From Chelativorans petroleitrophicus (GTDB lineage Bacteria > Pseudomonadota > Alphaproteobacteria > Rhizobiales > Rhizobiaceae), in assembly GCF_025398195.1 (NCBI RefSeq), contig NZ_JAODNV010000018.1, positions 1 to 64,000 on the forward strand: 64,000 nt of DNA, in the 5' to 3' direction. The notes beneath the pieces are model-generated. The model was given only the letters and a program-made list of their open reading frames with translations, did not search any database and had not been told where the DNA came from. The position numbers and the translations under genes are program-made. Below, piece by piece: positions 33,383-46,368 of the stretch; the stretch's first letter is position 1, and every line of letters starts with the position of its first letter.

Positions 33383-35158
33383 TCAAATCCTGTGGGTCTG
33401 GAGCCACAATTCCAGCAGGCCCGCCTGCCAGAGCGCGGAACCGCGCAGCGGCGTGATGTGTTTGGCAGGCGCCGCATAAAGTGTCTCAAGATAGTCTTGG
33501 CGAAACAGTCCGCGTTCCCGCGCCGGGCGCGAGCTTAGCGCGTCGCGCACCATATCAAGGTAGACACCATCGATATATTTGAGCTGCGGAACCGGGAAAT
33601 ATCCCTTGGTGCGGTCGATTACCTCGTGCGGAATCACCTGTCGGGCGACATCCTTGAGTACGCCCTTGCCTTCGCCACGCAGTTTCTCCTCGGGCGGAAT
33701 GCGGGCGGCAAGTTCCACCAGCTCATGATCGAGGAAAGGTACGCGCGCTTCGAGGCCCCATGCCATGGTCATATTGTCCACGCGTTTGACCGGGTCATCG
33801 ACCAGCATGACCGATGAATCGAGCCTTAACGCCGCATCCACGGGCGTGTCCGCTCCGGGCTGGGTCAGATGGCGTGCGACAAAGGCACGGCTTAGGTCTT
33901 CCTCCGTCAGCCACTCCGGCGCGAGCTCCTCTTTCAGGCGCGCATGCGGCCGGTCGAAGAAGACCTTCGCGTAATCATCCACCACGTCATTGGAGTTCAT
34001 CAGCGGCGGATACCAGTGATAGCCGCCGAAAACCTCATCCGCGCCCTGGCCCGATTGCACGACCTTGATGTGCTTCGACACTTCCTGGGCAAGAAGGTAA
34101 AAGCCGACATTGTCATAGGAGACCATCGGCTCCGACATCGCCTGGAAAGTGCCGGGTAGCGCATCCAGAAGCTTTTCAGAGGGCACGAAGATCTTGTGAT
34201 GATCCGTGCCGAAATGCTCGGAGATGAGATCGGAATAGACGAACTCGTCGCCCTTCTCGCCATTAGCTTCCTCGAAGCCGACAGAGAATGTGGAAAGGTC
34301 TGCCTGACCTTCCTCCGCGAGAAGCCCGACGATGAGGCTCGAGTCCACGCCGCCCGATAGAAGGACGCCCACCGGCACGTCTGCCACCATGCGCCGCCGC
34401 ACGGCGAGACGCAGCGCCTCATGCACCCGCTCGGACCACTCCTCGGAGGTGAGGGACGCCAGCGCCGGATCGCGTTCGTAAGCCGGGGTCCAATAGATAC
34501 GATCCTTTTTGGCACCGTCCGCCTCGATGATGCGGATGGTGGCGGGCGGCAGCTTCTTCACCCCGTTGAGGATCGTGCGCGGCGAAGGCACGACGGAGTG
34601 GAAGGTCATGTAATGGTGCAGTGCCACCTTGTCGATGGAGGTATCCACGTCGCCGCCCGCCAACAGCGCCGGCAGAGAGGAGGAAAAGCGCAGTGCCTCT
34701 GGCGTTTCGGAAAAATAAAGCGGTTTGATGCCGAAACGATCTCGCGCCATGACGAGCCGCCCTGAATCGCGCTCATGCAGGACGAAAGCGAACATGCCGT
34801 GGAACCGGTCCACGCATGTTTCTTTCCAGGCGTGCCAGGCCTTCAGGATCACCTCCGTGTCGCCATTGGAAAAGAAGCGGTAGCCCTTTTCCTCCAGTTC
34901 CACGCGCAACTCGGGATAGTTATAGATGCAGCCGTTGAAGCTGATCGTAAGCCCAAGCTCCGGGTCTTCCATCGGCTGGCGGGCCTTTTCCGAAAGATCG
35001 ATGATCTTCAACCGCCGGTGGCCAAAGGCAGCGTTCCCGTGCAATACGACGCCGGCTCCGTCCGGTCCGCGCACCGAAAGACATTCCATCATTCTGGACA
35101 GAGCGAGGGGTGATGGCTGGAGGCCGTCAAACCTCAGCTCTCCGCAGATTCCACACAT
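33383..35158 (-). CDS. asnO: N-acetylglutaminylglutamine amidotransferase (AsnO)
   Basis: A 591-residue asparagine-synthetase-like amidotransferase that amidates N-acetylglutaminylglutamine. The start at 35158 gives MCGICGELRFDG, placing the catalytic Cys at position 2 after Met removal; a TTG-type start nine codons upstream would bury it. The glutaminase domain shows RGPDGAGVV and SFNGCIYNYPELR, and the synthetase domain has VGVLLSGGVDSSLIVGLL (ATP pyrophosphatase loop) and EARVPFLDHELVELAARIP. First gene of the NAGGN set, behind a candidate promoter at 35205-35232. High salt is the known inducer in relatives. Confidence 0.94.
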   Translation of the reverse strand: MCGICGELRFDGLQPSPLALSRMMECLSVRGPDGAGVVLHGNAAFGHRRLKIIDLSEKARQPMEDPELGLTISFNGCIYNYPELRVELEEKGYRFFSNGDTEVILKAWHAWKETCVDRFHGMFAFVLHERDSGRLVMARDRFGIKPLYFSETPEALRFSSSLPALLAGGDVDTSIDKVALHHYMTFHSVVPSPRTILNGVKKLPPATIRIIEADGAKKDRIYWTPAYERDPALASLTSEEWSERVHEALRLAVRRRMVADVPVGVLLSGGVDSSLIVGLLAEEGQADLSTFSVGFEEANGEKGDEFVYSDLISEHFGTDHHKIFVPSEKLLDALPGTFQAMSEPMVSYDNVGFYLLAQEVSKHIKVVQSGQGADEVFGGYHWYPPLMNSNDVVDDYAKVFFDRPHARLKEELAPEWLTEEDLSRAFVARHLTQPGADTPVDAALRLDSSVMLVDDPVKRVDNMTMAWGLEARVPFLDHELVELAARIPPEEKLRGEGKGVLKDVARQVIPHEVIDRTKGYFPVPQLKYIDGVYLDMVRDALSSRPARERGLFRQDYLETLYAAPAKHITPLRGSALWQAGLLELWLQTHRI

Positions 35159-35496
35159 GAGTTGGGGGTGACCTTCCTTGTTCACGGCGCCGGGATGGGC
35201 GATGGTTACAGTTCTAATACTTTGATTGTCAAATTATCGGCGGCCTTGCCTGCATTGGCCGACAACGCTTACGCGACCCGCTGGTTCCCGCCGGAAGGGC
35301 TGCACTGCCCTGAAAGAGCGCTGCGCAATATCATCCGTTTCAGCGCCTTGGCTCACGGGCGCTCATCCGACTCGCCGGAGCGGCTGCGTGGCGCTCCCAT
35401 GGTGAGCTTGGCCCATAGCGTAAGACAAAGACGCCCCATCCAAGCCTGAGATCAAACATCAAGACGGCACCTTGCAGCCCCGATCTCTGAAGCTGA
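35159..35496. other. 338-bp gap upstream of asnO
   Basis: Contains the candidate asnO promoter (35205-35232) and then about 260 bases without a recognisable gene, repeat copy or RNA. The end of the phytochrome gene lies at its right border, without a clear hairpin terminator. Confidence 0.45.
35205..35232 (-). promoter_or_regulatory. Candidate promoter of the asnO-ngg unit
   Basis: On the minus strand TTGACA (35232-35227), a 16-base AT-rich spacer and TGTAAC (35210-35205), in a locally AT-rich patch about 47 bases before the asnO start. The -35 is perfect, the -10 weak. Confidence 0.45.
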
Positions 35497-37643
35497 TTAG
35501 TTTTGGGTGCATCCACGGGGTTCAAAAACTATGGGCGCAGAGAGTACCGCAAGCGTGCCGGGCTGATTGTCTCTGAATTCCAGCGTTCCTCCCAGCTGGT
35601 GCACAAGAGAATCGAGCATGCGTGAGCCAAAGCCCGTGCTCGAGCCAACGCGCCGCCCCATACCCTGATCGGCGACCGCCAGGCGAAAACTGCCGTCATT
35701 TTCCGTGAGCGTCACCTGCAACGGACCTGGGGCGCCAGAATAGGCGTATTTGTGCGCATTGATGAAAAGCTCCGTCAAAACCAGCCCTACACTGACGGCG
35801 CGGTCGTTCGGAAGCAGCACGGGCTCCAGGTTGCGCGTCAGCTGCGCGCCCCACCCCTTGTCGGTCGACGCAAGAAGATCGTCCAGAAGATCGTCGATGT
35901 ACCGAGCGCCATCGACCGTGTGGAACTTGTCCGATCCGTAGAGCCGCCGATGCACCAGAGAGACTGCTGCAATGCGCCGGCGCGCCTCATCAAGTGCGTG
36001 GCGGGTGGCGTCGTCCCCCGTTTCCCGGGACTGCACGGAGAGAAAGCTGGAAACGATGGTCAGGCTGTTCTGTACCCGGTGATTCACTTCGCCGAGCAGA
36101 AACTCGCGCTGCTTCAGAAGCGTTTCCTTCTGTTCCACCAGTCTCACGAGCTTCCTGTTCAACTCGTGAATCCGCCGCGTCTGCCACACATTCTGGATCG
36201 CAACGGCCAGGCGTTCGGCGGCTTCAATTTCAGGAACGGTCCACCGCCTGGCCTTGCCGCGCACTGTCTCGCTCCAGGCGATGAAGCTCGCTCTTGGCGT
36301 GAGCGTGCCGTCAGCTTTTGCAGTCGCAGCTTTATGGGGATTTCCCGCCCAGTTCACGACCTCTGTCGCCTCTGCGCGAAACCACAACACGAACCATGCC
36401 TCGGACCGTGACAGCGCCATTGCCAGAAGGCCAGCCGCGAGCGGGGACACGGGCTCGAGCGGAACGCCGGTCGCCGACAGCTCGTTCGTTGCGAAGACAG
36501 TCTGGTGGCCTTTTCTTTCCACCCATTCAACCAATGCGCGGATATCAGCCATCGCAGGACAGCGTCCAGCCGTCACCACCTCGTCGCCGCGCACGACCGC
36601 GACGCCATCGGCGTCGAGCATCTGCTGCACTTCAGGAAGGTGCCGAGAGAGAGCACTATCAAGCGATCCTTCGCGCGAAAGAAGCTCGATGATCCGATCC
36701 TCGAAGGTCCTCAGCCGGACGCGCTCCCGATAGGTGTCGGTGTCCTCCCTCGCCTTGATGTGGCGTGCAAGCGCGGCGGCGAGCGCCCGGCATCCGATCC
36801 TTACGTCCAGCGCAAGATTCCGAGGCATGAAATTGTGGCAGGCGACAAGCCCCCAAAGAACCCCGTCCTTGATGATCGAGAATGACGCCGATGCCACCAC
36901 GCCCATGTTCTTGAGGTACTGGATGTGCACTGGCGACACGCTGCGAAGGCCGCAGTCACTCATGTCCAGGGGATTGTCCGCAGAACGTACCGGCCGCAGC
37001 GGGGCCGGCGCGTAACTTACATCCGGGATGACCCGTACGAGATTGCGGGCATAGAGTGCACGCGCCTGCGCCGGAATATCGCTGGCCGGGAAGTGATGGT
37101 TCAGGAACGAATGCCGACCCGGCACCGCATCCTCCGCGATCACCTTTCCGGCATCGTCCTCCAGAAAGCGATATACCATTACCCGGTCGAACCCGGTGAG
37201 ATCGCGAAACGCCTGCGCGGCCGCCGCCACAAGTTCGGCCATTCCGGCAGCCCTATCGAAGCTCTGAGCTGCCTTTTCAAGCCTCGGCAGCAACGCGTGG
37301 CAAGCTGCGGACTGGCCGCTGGCTCAAGCTCGATGAGACATTCGCTATCTCCCCGCGTGATGCTGATGTCGAACGCTTCGTCAGCAAGCGGCGGCACGAC
37401 ATGCCTGAGAAACGTCACGTCAGCTGTGAGAGCGGCAGATGCCGCATCCTCTCCCAAAAGCGCCTCCAGCGGCGCATTCTGCCAGTCCGTGACGCCAAGC
37501 CTGCCTTCGACGTCTCCGGCGACATGGAGCACCTTCAGGGTGGAAGCATCCGTCACAAGAAGCAGACCATGCGGCTGGATCGATCCCGGAATGTGAATCG
37601 GCTCGCGGTCGCACCCGCTCAAATCAAGTTCATGCAAGGTCAC
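35497..37643 (-). pseudogene. bphP: Bacteriophytochrome sensor histidine kinase, interrupted by one frameshift
   Basis: Two overlapping frames together make one phytochrome. The first (37643 to about 37290) carries the PAS domain with the chromophore-binding Cys11 in SGCDREPIHIPGSIQPHG. The second continues LLPRLEKAAQSFDRAAG with the GAF domain (PASDIP motif, SPVHIQYLKNMGV), PHY domain and a HisKA_2-type kinase (LLGEVNHRVQNSLTIVSS, LVLTELFINAHKYAY, GFGSRMLDSL). The step is -1 near 37293, and the total length of 2147 bases is one short of 716 codons, so a single base is missing. Unless this is a sequencing error, the protein would lose the link between PAS and GAF. It starts GTG, overlapping the bphO stop (GTGA). 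Confidence 0.82.
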
Positions 37644-38215
37644 TCAACATCCCCGCAGAGAACACGTTCGGCAAAGAGAAAGCCCCGGGCCGCACCGCGA
37701 CACATGCGCTCAAGCGCAGCCGGGTCACGCGCTCCTTCCCGTTCGAGAACCCCGATCAATGAGCGCCACATTGACCCGGCGACTGAACCGTAGGGATCCA
37801 GAAAAGAAAGTCCTGCGTCTTCGACACCGAGCAGACGCAGCTGGCGAAGAATGTACCGTCCCCCAAGCATCGAACCCTCAACGACGTAATACAGGCCGAG
37901 AGCCTCCGATCGGTCCGATGGACGAGGGAAGACGGATAGCGTCTGGGTCTCAAGCTGCTCCGACAGTGCCGCTCGCCAGAGTGCGCTGCGCTGGTTGTAG
38001 TCAAGTCCATGCACGGTCTCGAGATCACCGGCCAACGTTCTGTGAGCCGGGTAATAGAACGCTGCGTAGCGGCGAACGATGCCGGGTCGGCGCGACGGCT
38101 CCGCAAGTTCTGCGACGGCATCGAAACGCTGCTCGATACGGCGGTGTAAATTTGATGTGGCCTGGCGAAGGCTGGTTATGACCGGCCCTGCCGCGCTCTG
38201 GCCTTGCATACCCAT
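37640..38215 (-). CDS. bphO: Bacteriophytochrome-linked haem oxygenase (BphO)
   Basis: A 191-residue haem oxygenase that would supply biliverdin to the phytochrome encoded behind it. The proximal His lies in LRQATSNLHRRIEQRFD (about 15-31), and the distal helix region is LGLYYVVEGSMLGGRYILRQL, with the GxxxG typical of BphO/HemO. The ATG at 38215 follows AAGGGGG. Its TGA overlaps the phytochrome start by four bases, the standard bphO-bphP arrangement. It looks intact, so biliverdin could still be produced even if the photoreceptor is broken. Confidence 0.88.
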   Translation of the reverse strand: MGMQGQSAAGPVITSLRQATSNLHRRIEQRFDAVAELAEPSRRPGIVRRYAAFYYPAHRTLAGDLETVHGLDYNQRSALWRAALSEQLETQTLSVFPRPSDRSEALGLYYVVEGSMLGGRYILRQLRLLGVEDAGLSFLDPYGSVAGSMWRSLIGVLEREGARDPAALERMCRGAARGFLFAERVLCGDVE

Positions 38216-38650
38216 GAAGCCCCCCTTCAAGATCCTCGCCCTTTGTGAGATCAGCAAGCATAAAAGACTGATTGCCCGGCTGAATCAGCTCACGACCGGC
38301 AGACAGCTGCGGAAATTCGTCTGCCGCATGAAAAGTTCCGCGACCATTGCAGAAAGGCTCAAACTTCTGAGAAGCGGAATTTCACGCCAACAGCCATCCC
38401 ACTGACGCTCAGAGGTGGCGATGAACCTTTTCCGCCACGATGCCAGCAAGGGTCCCGCCGGACTGGTCCCGCCCAATCCTTTGCAACGTCTTGTCGAGAC
38501 ACCGACTGTAGCGCAACGGATCCGGGCAGTGCTCCGAAGGGCTACCGCATCGGACACAAGACAGGGACAGGTGGCCACAACACCAGCAACGACATGGGCA
38601 TCATATGGCCGGCGCTTGGACTTTCTCAAGGATTTTAAGGATTTGAAAGC
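38216..38650. other. 435-bp gap between bphO and tRNA-Gln
   Basis: No reliable gene. Open frames that cross here also run through the tRNA and have no recognisable content. No integrase fragment or attachment-site duplication of the tRNA end was found in this gap. Confidence 0.45.
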
Positions 38651-38724
38651 TGGCTGGGGAACCTGGATTCGAACCAGGACTGACGGAGTCAGAGTCCGCT
38701 GTTCTACCGTTAAACTATTCCCCA
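38651..38724 (-). tRNA. tRNA-Gln, anticodon CTG
   Basis: The minus strand folds as a cloverleaf: acceptor TGGGGAA pairing with TTCCCCA, anticodon stem GCGGA/TCCGT around the loop CTCTGAC (anticodon CTG), and T arm CCTGG-TTCGAAT-CCAGG. The discriminator is G and the CCA end is encoded (38653-38651). It reads CAG codons. No overlapping gene is accepted. Confidence 0.95.
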
Positions 38725-39265
38725 ACGGTGAGCGCCTTGCCGCGAAGATCGAAGCGGCAGCGGCCAAGCTATTTAGCCATGCCCCTTTAATAGTCAACCC
38801 CGAACCTTTCTCAAGAGCCCGCGCCTCAAAATCTGTCTCATCCGCGCAAAAATCGGCCCGAACCAAGCTGCGCGCATGCGGATTCTGAACCCACGGATAT
38901 GAACCGCCGGCCAACCGTGAGTGGCCAGCCAACCAGCGGACAGCCCGCGTGAAATCTCAAGATCATTGAACGTTATGAGCAACACGGGCGCCAAGCCAAC
39001 TCGCGGGCGTCCCGTGCGGCTTTTCAAGGTTATCGGGCTTTCTGAGCGGCCCAAAATAGCGGCGCGCCACCGGCGGCGCCCCTGGCGGATTCCAATCCGC
39101 GGCGCAGAGCTTCGCGGAAAGAACAGATTAGCCCGCCCCGCAATTCCGATTTGCGCATGCCCGCTCTTGGTGAATGCCGCGCCGGCTGCTAAGCTGTCGG
39201 CCAACTTGAAGATGTCGAGCGCCTGCAGTGCGCCAGCGGGCTGCGCGCGGCGCCAAAGGATAACG
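38725..39265. other. 541-bp gap between tRNA-Gln and ppx
   Basis: The frame of ppx is open back to 38921, but that stretch (Arg-rich, without family resemblance) is not believed to be coding. No repeat, RNA gene or convincing promoter was found. A purine-rich AAAGGA at about 39256-39261 serves as the ribosome site of ppx. Confidence 0.45.
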
Positions 39266-40621
39266 GTGGACGACCACGAGGACTGTGCCGCGCCACCGGT
39301 CGCAGAGTTTGCTTGCGATCACCTCTCGGCCGGGGGCGGCGGGGCCGAAACGGAGCGTCAGGCGGACAGCGCGCCCGCCGCGGTTCGAAGCGCTACGCCT
39401 GTGCGCAAGCGCAAGCGGCGCAGAAAGCGCCGCCGCGGCGTGTTCGTGCGGGACGCAGAGGCCGGCGCTTCCGGCGCGCCATCAGGCCGCCCGCCGAACG
39501 GTGCCGAGTCTTCCGCGACGCCATCTCGCCTCCCCCTACCCGTGCACGAGGATGACGCCCAGTCGCGCCGCCGCAAGGCCTATGCGGCGCGCCTAGCCTT
39601 CGGCACGGAGCAGGAGAGCGCCTATGCCGCACTCGACCTCGGCACGAACAATTGCCGCCTTCTCGTGGCCGTGCCCGGCAAGCCGGGGCGCTTCCGCGTG
39701 GTGGATGCGTTCTCCCGCATCGTGCGCCTGGGCGAGGGCCTTGCCACGAGCGGACGGCTTGGCGAGGCGGCCATGGACCGGGCGGTGGCGGCCCTTGCCG
39801 TATGCGCGCAGAAGATCGGCGGCCGCCAACTCGCCGGCCTGCGCATGATCGCCACGGAGGCCTGCCGCTCGGCCGAAAACGGGGCCTGCTTTCTGGATCG
39901 CGTCTACCGGGAGACGGGGCTCAGGCTTGAGGTGATCGACCGGCGCACGGAAGCGCGGCTTGCCGTCTCCGGCTGCAGTTCACTGATCCCGCGCGATACG
40001 GAAGGCCTCGTGCTGTTCGATATCGGCGGCGGCTCCTCGGAGATCGCGCTGGTGGATCTCTCGCGTCGCCGTACGCCGCGAATCTCCGACCACATCGTGT
40101 CCTGGACCTCGCTGCCCACCGGCGTAGTGACCCTGGCCGAGCGCTATGGCGGGCGCGACGTGACACGCGAGACCTTCGAGGCCATGGTGGCGGAAGTGAG
40201 CGCGATGCTTTCGCGCTTCGAGGGCAGCACGCGCCTTGCCCATGTGGCATCCGGCGACCGCTTTCACCTGCTCGGCACCTCCGGCACCGTCACCACGCTG
40301 GCCGGCGTGCATCTCGGCCTCAAGCGCTACGACCGCAGACGCGTGGACGGGCTGTGGATGGAGAGGGCGAGCGTTGACCGCATGATCGAGACCATCCTCG
40401 GCTGGAGTTTCGACGAGCGCAAGGCCAATCCTTGCATCGGCTCGGAGCGGGCCGACCTCGTGCTTGCCGGTTGCGCCATCCTCGAGGCGATCCGCCGTCA
40501 ATGGCCGGCCGAGCGGCTGCGGGTGGCCGACCGCGGCCTGCGCGAGGGGATGCTCAACGAGATGATGTCGCGCGACGGGGTGTGGCGGCACAGAAAGCGC
40601 ATCGGAGTGCACGCGCCGTGA
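39266..40621 (+). CDS. ppx: Ppx/GppA-family phosphatase (exopolyphosphatase-like)
   Basis: A 451-residue member of the Ppx/GppA family (ASKHA fold), which hydrolyses polyphosphate or pppGpp. The catalytic blocks are [16 protein letters not shown] (about 120-135), [23 protein letters not shown] and [15 protein letters not shown]. An N-terminal extension of about 115 residues is disordered and basic (a [11 protein letters not shown] run), as often seen in rhizobial homologues. The GTG at 39266 is chosen for its AAAGGA site; upstream in-frame codons look non-coding. Its TGA overlaps the rlmE GTG (GTGA), so the two form an operon. Confidence 0.9.
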   Translation: MDDHEDCAAPPVAEFACDHLSAGGGGAETERQADSAPAAVRSATPVRKRKRRRKRRRGVFVRDAEAGASGAPSGRPPNGAESSATPSRLPLPVHEDDAQSRRRKAYAARLAFGTEQESAYAALDLGTNNCRLLVAVPGKPGRFRVVDAFSRIVRLGEGLATSGRLGEAAMDRAVAALAVCAQKIGGRQLAGLRMIATEACRSAENGACFLDRVYRETGLRLEVIDRRTEARLAVSGCSSLIPRDTEGLVLFDIGGGSSEIALVDLSRRRTPRISDHIVSWTSLPTGVVTLAERYGGRDVTRETFEAMVAEVSAMLSRFEGSTRLAHVASGDRFHLLGTSGTVTTLAGVHLGLKRYDRRRVDGLWMERASVDRMIETILGWSFDERKANPCIGSERADLVLAGCAILEAIRRQWPAERLRVADRGLREGMLNEMMSRDGVWRHRKRIGVHAP

Positions 40622-41361
40622 CGAAGAAGGACGGCGGGATCGGCGCCCGCGGGCTCAAGACGCGCGTGAAGAAGAAGCGAGGGCTCAAAAGCTCCTCGCG
40701 CCGCTGGCTGGAGCGGCACCTGAACGATCCCTATGTGCGGCGCGCAAGCCAGGAAGGCATGCGCTCGCGCGCCGCCTACAAGCTCGCCGAAATCGACGAC
40801 AGGCACCATATCCTGGCGCCGGGCATGAAGGTGATCGACCTCGGGGCCGCGCCCGGCGGCTGGTGCCAGGTGGCGGCCCGGCGCGTGAAATCGGATCCGG
40901 AACGTCCGAGTGTGGTGGGAATAGACTATCTGGAGATGGACCCGGTGCCGGGGGCCGCAATCCTGCAGGCGGACTTTCTCGACGAAGGAGTGCCGGAGCG
41001 GCTGATCGAGATGCTGGGCGGTCGGCCCGATGTGGTGCTGTCCGACATGGCCGCGCCCACAACCGGGCATCGGCGCACCGATCATCTGCGCACCATGCAT
41101 CTCGTGGAGGCCGCGGGGGACTTCGCCATTGCCGTGCTCAAGCCCGGCGGGCATTTTCTCGCCAAGGCCTTCCAGGGCGGCGCGGAGAACGAGCTTCTCG
41201 CCAGGCTGAAGCGCAATTTCCGCTCCGTGCATCACGTCAAGCCGCCCGCTTCGCGCGCCGAATCGGTGGAGCTCTATCTGCTTGCCAAGGGTTTTCGCGG
41301 CGGCGAGGAGGAGCACACAGGCTCCACCCATGCGCAGGAGGCCGGAGAACCGGAGCGTTAG
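40618..41361 (+). CDS. rlmE: 23S rRNA 2'-O-methyltransferase RlmE (FtsJ/RrmJ)
   Basis: A 247-residue methyltransferase that modifies U2552 of 23S rRNA with S-adenosylmethionine. The SAM site is [16 protein letters not shown], and the K-D-K-E catalytic set can be placed in [37 protein letters not shown] and [10 protein letters not shown] basic N-terminal extension ([24 protein letters not shown]) is usual in alphaproteobacteria. Translation is coupled to ppx by a GTGA overlap. Its stop overlaps the stop of the convergent MFS gene by four bases. Confidence 0.95.
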   Translation: MTKKDGGIGARGLKTRVKKKRGLKSSSRRWLERHLNDPYVRRASQEGMRSRAAYKLAEIDDRHHILAPGMKVIDLGAAPGGWCQVAARRVKSDPERPSVVGIDYLEMDPVPGAAILQADFLDEGVPERLIEMLGGRPDVVLSDMAAPTTGHRRTDHLRTMHLVEAAGDFAIAVLKPGGHFLAKAFQGGAENELLARLKRNFRSVHHVKPPASRAESVELYLLAKGFRGGEEEHTGSTHAQEAGEPER

Positions 41362-42734
41362 ACACTGCGCTCGGCCGCAAGCGCAGTGTCCTCCTGTTCG
41401 ATGCGCCGGCCCCGCCTGTGCCCCGAGACCGCGCTTCCCGTGTCCGCGGGAAGCGTGAGGAAGGGCAGAACCGACAGAGCCGAAAATGCCGCCACGGAGA
41501 GGAAGGCGATCATGAAATGATCGAGCGTCAGCGGCGTATCCGTCATGTAGCTCGAAACCTCCAGTATGCCGCCCGCCAGAGCCACGCCGACAGCGATGCT
41601 GATCTGCTGGGTGGCGGCGGCGATCGCCGTGGCCTGGCTTGCCTGCCTGTCGGCGATCTCGGCGAAGACCAGCGCGTTGGCTGACGTAAAGAACAGCGAG
41701 CGGAACAGGCCTCCCGCCACCAACACGGCGATGATGAGGCCGTGGGGCGTTGCGGGGGTGAACAGCCCGTTGATCCCGATGAAGGCGCTGCCTAGCAATG
41801 CCGTAAGCAGAAGCACGAGCCGGAAGCCGCCTGCCCGCAGCGTCGTGCGGGCGATGAATTTCATGGCGATGGAGCCGAAAGCGGCGGCGAAGGTGAGCAG
41901 GCCGGACTGGAAGGGCGTGAGCCCGAAGCCGATCTGGAACATCAGCGGCAGAAGAAAGGGCGTGGCGCCGACGCCGATGCGGAACAGGCTTCCGCCGATG
42001 ATCGCCGCGCGAAAGGCGCGGTTGGAGAACAGGCTCAGATCGAGGATCGGGCTTGGCGTGCGCCGGGCATGGCGCACATAGGCCCAGACAGCGGCAAGCC
42101 CCGCCAGCACCGTCGCAACGCCGACCACCGGTGGCAGAGCCGGAAGGCTCACGACGGAAAGGCCGAAGACGAGGCCGGATGCGGCCAGCGCCGCAAGCGC
42201 GAAGCCGATCACGTCAAGCCGCCCGCGCATATCGGGCTCAAAATCGGGCAACACCCGCCCGGAAACCAGGATGCCCGCAAGCCCGATCGGCACGTTGATC
42301 AGGAAGATCCAGTGCCAAGAGAAATAGGTCGTGATGAAGCCGCCGAGCGGCGGGCCGATCACGGGGCCGACGAGCGCGGGTATGGAAAGCCAGGCCATGG
42401 CGGAGACGAGCTCGCTTCTCGGCGTCGCCCGCACCAGAACGAGGCGCCCGACGGGCGTCATCATCGCTCCACCCATGCCCTGAACGAAGCGTGCCAGCAC
42501 GAAGGCGAGAAGCGAATCGGAAATCGCGCAGCCGATGGAACCGGCCACGAAGACGGCGATGGCCGACCGGAAAACCCGCTTTGCGCCGAATCGGTCCGCC
42601 ATGAAGCCGCTGACGGGAATGAAGATCGCAAGCGCCACCAGATAGGTGGTCAGCGCCAGCTTCAGCGTTACCGGATTGGTACCGATGTCCTCGGCGATCG
42701 CCGGCAGCGAGGTGGCGATCACGGTGGAATCCAT
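41358..42734 (-). CDS. DHA2-type MFS efflux transporter with a broken start
   Basis: The 458-residue frame is a drug:H+ antiporter-2 type transporter with motif A ([13 protein letters not shown]), the antiporter motif region ([33 protein letters not shown]) and about 13 further helices. The ATG at 42734 starts in the middle of helix 1 ([18 protein letters not shown]). Upstream, in another frame from a TTG at 42805, lies the missing beginning LNRTLPMVLAVALFM. The two parts are separated by exactly 20 bases (42741-42760); removing them restores the family sequence LFMEHMDSTV and a 475-residue protein. The insertion brings a TAG stop and leaves an AGGAG three bases before the ATG. The product probably lacks most of helix 1. 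Confidence 0.82.
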   Translation of the reverse strand: MDSTVIATSLPAIAEDIGTNPVTLKLALTTYLVALAIFIPVSGFMADRFGAKRVFRSAIAVFVAGSIGCAISDSLLAFVLARFVQGMGGAMMTPVGRLVLVRATPRSELVSAMAWLSIPALVGPVIGPPLGGFITTYFSWHWIFLINVPIGLAGILVSGRVLPDFEPDMRGRLDVIGFALAALAASGLVFGLSVVSLPALPPVVGVATVLAGLAAVWAYVRHARRTPSPILDLSLFSNRAFRAAIIGGSLFRIGVGATPFLLPLMFQIGFGLTPFQSGLLTFAAAFGSIAMKFIARTTLRAGGFRLVLLLTALLGSAFIGINGLFTPATPHGLIIAVLVAGGLFRSLFFTSANALVFAEIADRQASQATAIAAATQQISIAVGVALAGGILEVSSYMTDTPLTLDHFMIAFLSVAAFSALSVLPFLTLPADTGSAVSGHRRGRRIEQEDTALAAERSV

Positions 42735-43028
42735 GTGCTCCTAGTCGAGAGCGGCAACGACATGAAGAGCGCAACGGCGAGGACCATAGGCAGCGTGCGG
42801 TTCAAGGCAATGTCTTTCCGGTGCACGGATGGGACGGTAAGGCCGGACAACTCCCGCCTCCCGCGGATGGACCTGCAGAACGAGCTTGGGCATATCACAG
42901 TTGAACCACGGGACAAGACGCACCGCTCACCGTGCCGCCAAGAGGAACGGTGTCGAAAGCCCCCTACCCCATCTTTTCAAGTTCCGCCGGACGTGGTACG
43001 GACCGGCGCCAATCCTGAAAGGGGGAAC

Positions 43029-45784
<2,756 letters not shown>

Positions 45785-45903
45785 TTCATGCCCCCCGGCT
45801 CGTCACGCAAGCTAGCGGGACTTGGTATAGAAATGGTTTACCATAAGGTTTGCTTGCGAAGCGTGTGGGCCCCGGCCTAGAACGGGCGGAGCGGAGGAAA
45901 GGA

Positions 45904-46368
45904 ATGACCGGCCTTTATCTTGAGGACTTCGCGCCGGGAATGGTGTTCCGGCACGCGCTGCGCAAGACCATCACCGAGAGCGACAATGTGCTCTTCTCGG
46001 TCATGACGCTGAACCCGCAGCCGCTTCATATCGACTTCGACTTTGCCGAAAAGACCGAATGGGGCCGGCCGCTGGTCAATTCCCTTTTCACCCTGGGCCT
46101 GATGATCGGCATTTCCGTCCACGACACCACCTTCGGGACGACGATCGCCAACCTGGGTATGAAGGAGACCATCTTTCCCCATCCGCTCTTCCACGGCGAT
46201 ACGCTGCGGGTGGAGACCGAGGTCAGAAGCGTGCGCGAATCGCGTTCGAAGCCGGACCGCGGCATCGTCGAATTCGAGCACCGGGCCTTCAACCAGAACG
46301 ATGTGCTGGTGGCGCGCTGCCTGCGGCAGGCGATGATCATGAAGAGGCCGGACGGGGAAAACGCCTGA
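45904..46368 (+). CDS. MaoC-like hot-dog dehydratase
   Basis: A 154-residue hot-dog-fold protein of the MaoC group (R-specific enoyl-CoA hydratase type). The region DNVLFSVMTLNPQPLHIDFDFAEKTEWG carries the active-site Asn and His positions of this family, followed by GRPLVNSLFTLGLMIG. The ATG at 45904 lies after GGAGGAAAGGA. Its stop overlaps the CitE-like gene by one base (TGATG). The same pair occurs in mycobacteria, where the CitE partner cleaves a 3-hydroxyacyl-CoA, so hydration of an unsaturated acyl-CoA followed by cleavage is a reasonable inference. Confidence 0.88.
   Translation: MTGLYLEDFAPGMVFRHALRKTITESDNVLFSVMTLNPQPLHIDFDFAEKTEWGRPLVNSLFTLGLMIGISVHDTTFGTTIANLGMKETIFPHPLFHGDTLRVETEVRSVRESRSKPDRGIVEFEHRAFNQNDVLVARCLRQAMIMKRPDGENA

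Noticed and set aside
38500-38900. A genomic island inserted at tRNA-Gln
   Set aside because: No integrase, no duplicated tRNA end and ordinary neighbours on both sides.
38921-39265. A longer start for the Ppx/GppA protein
   Set aside because: The extra 115 codons look non-coding, and a GTG with AAAGGA at 39266 is better placed.
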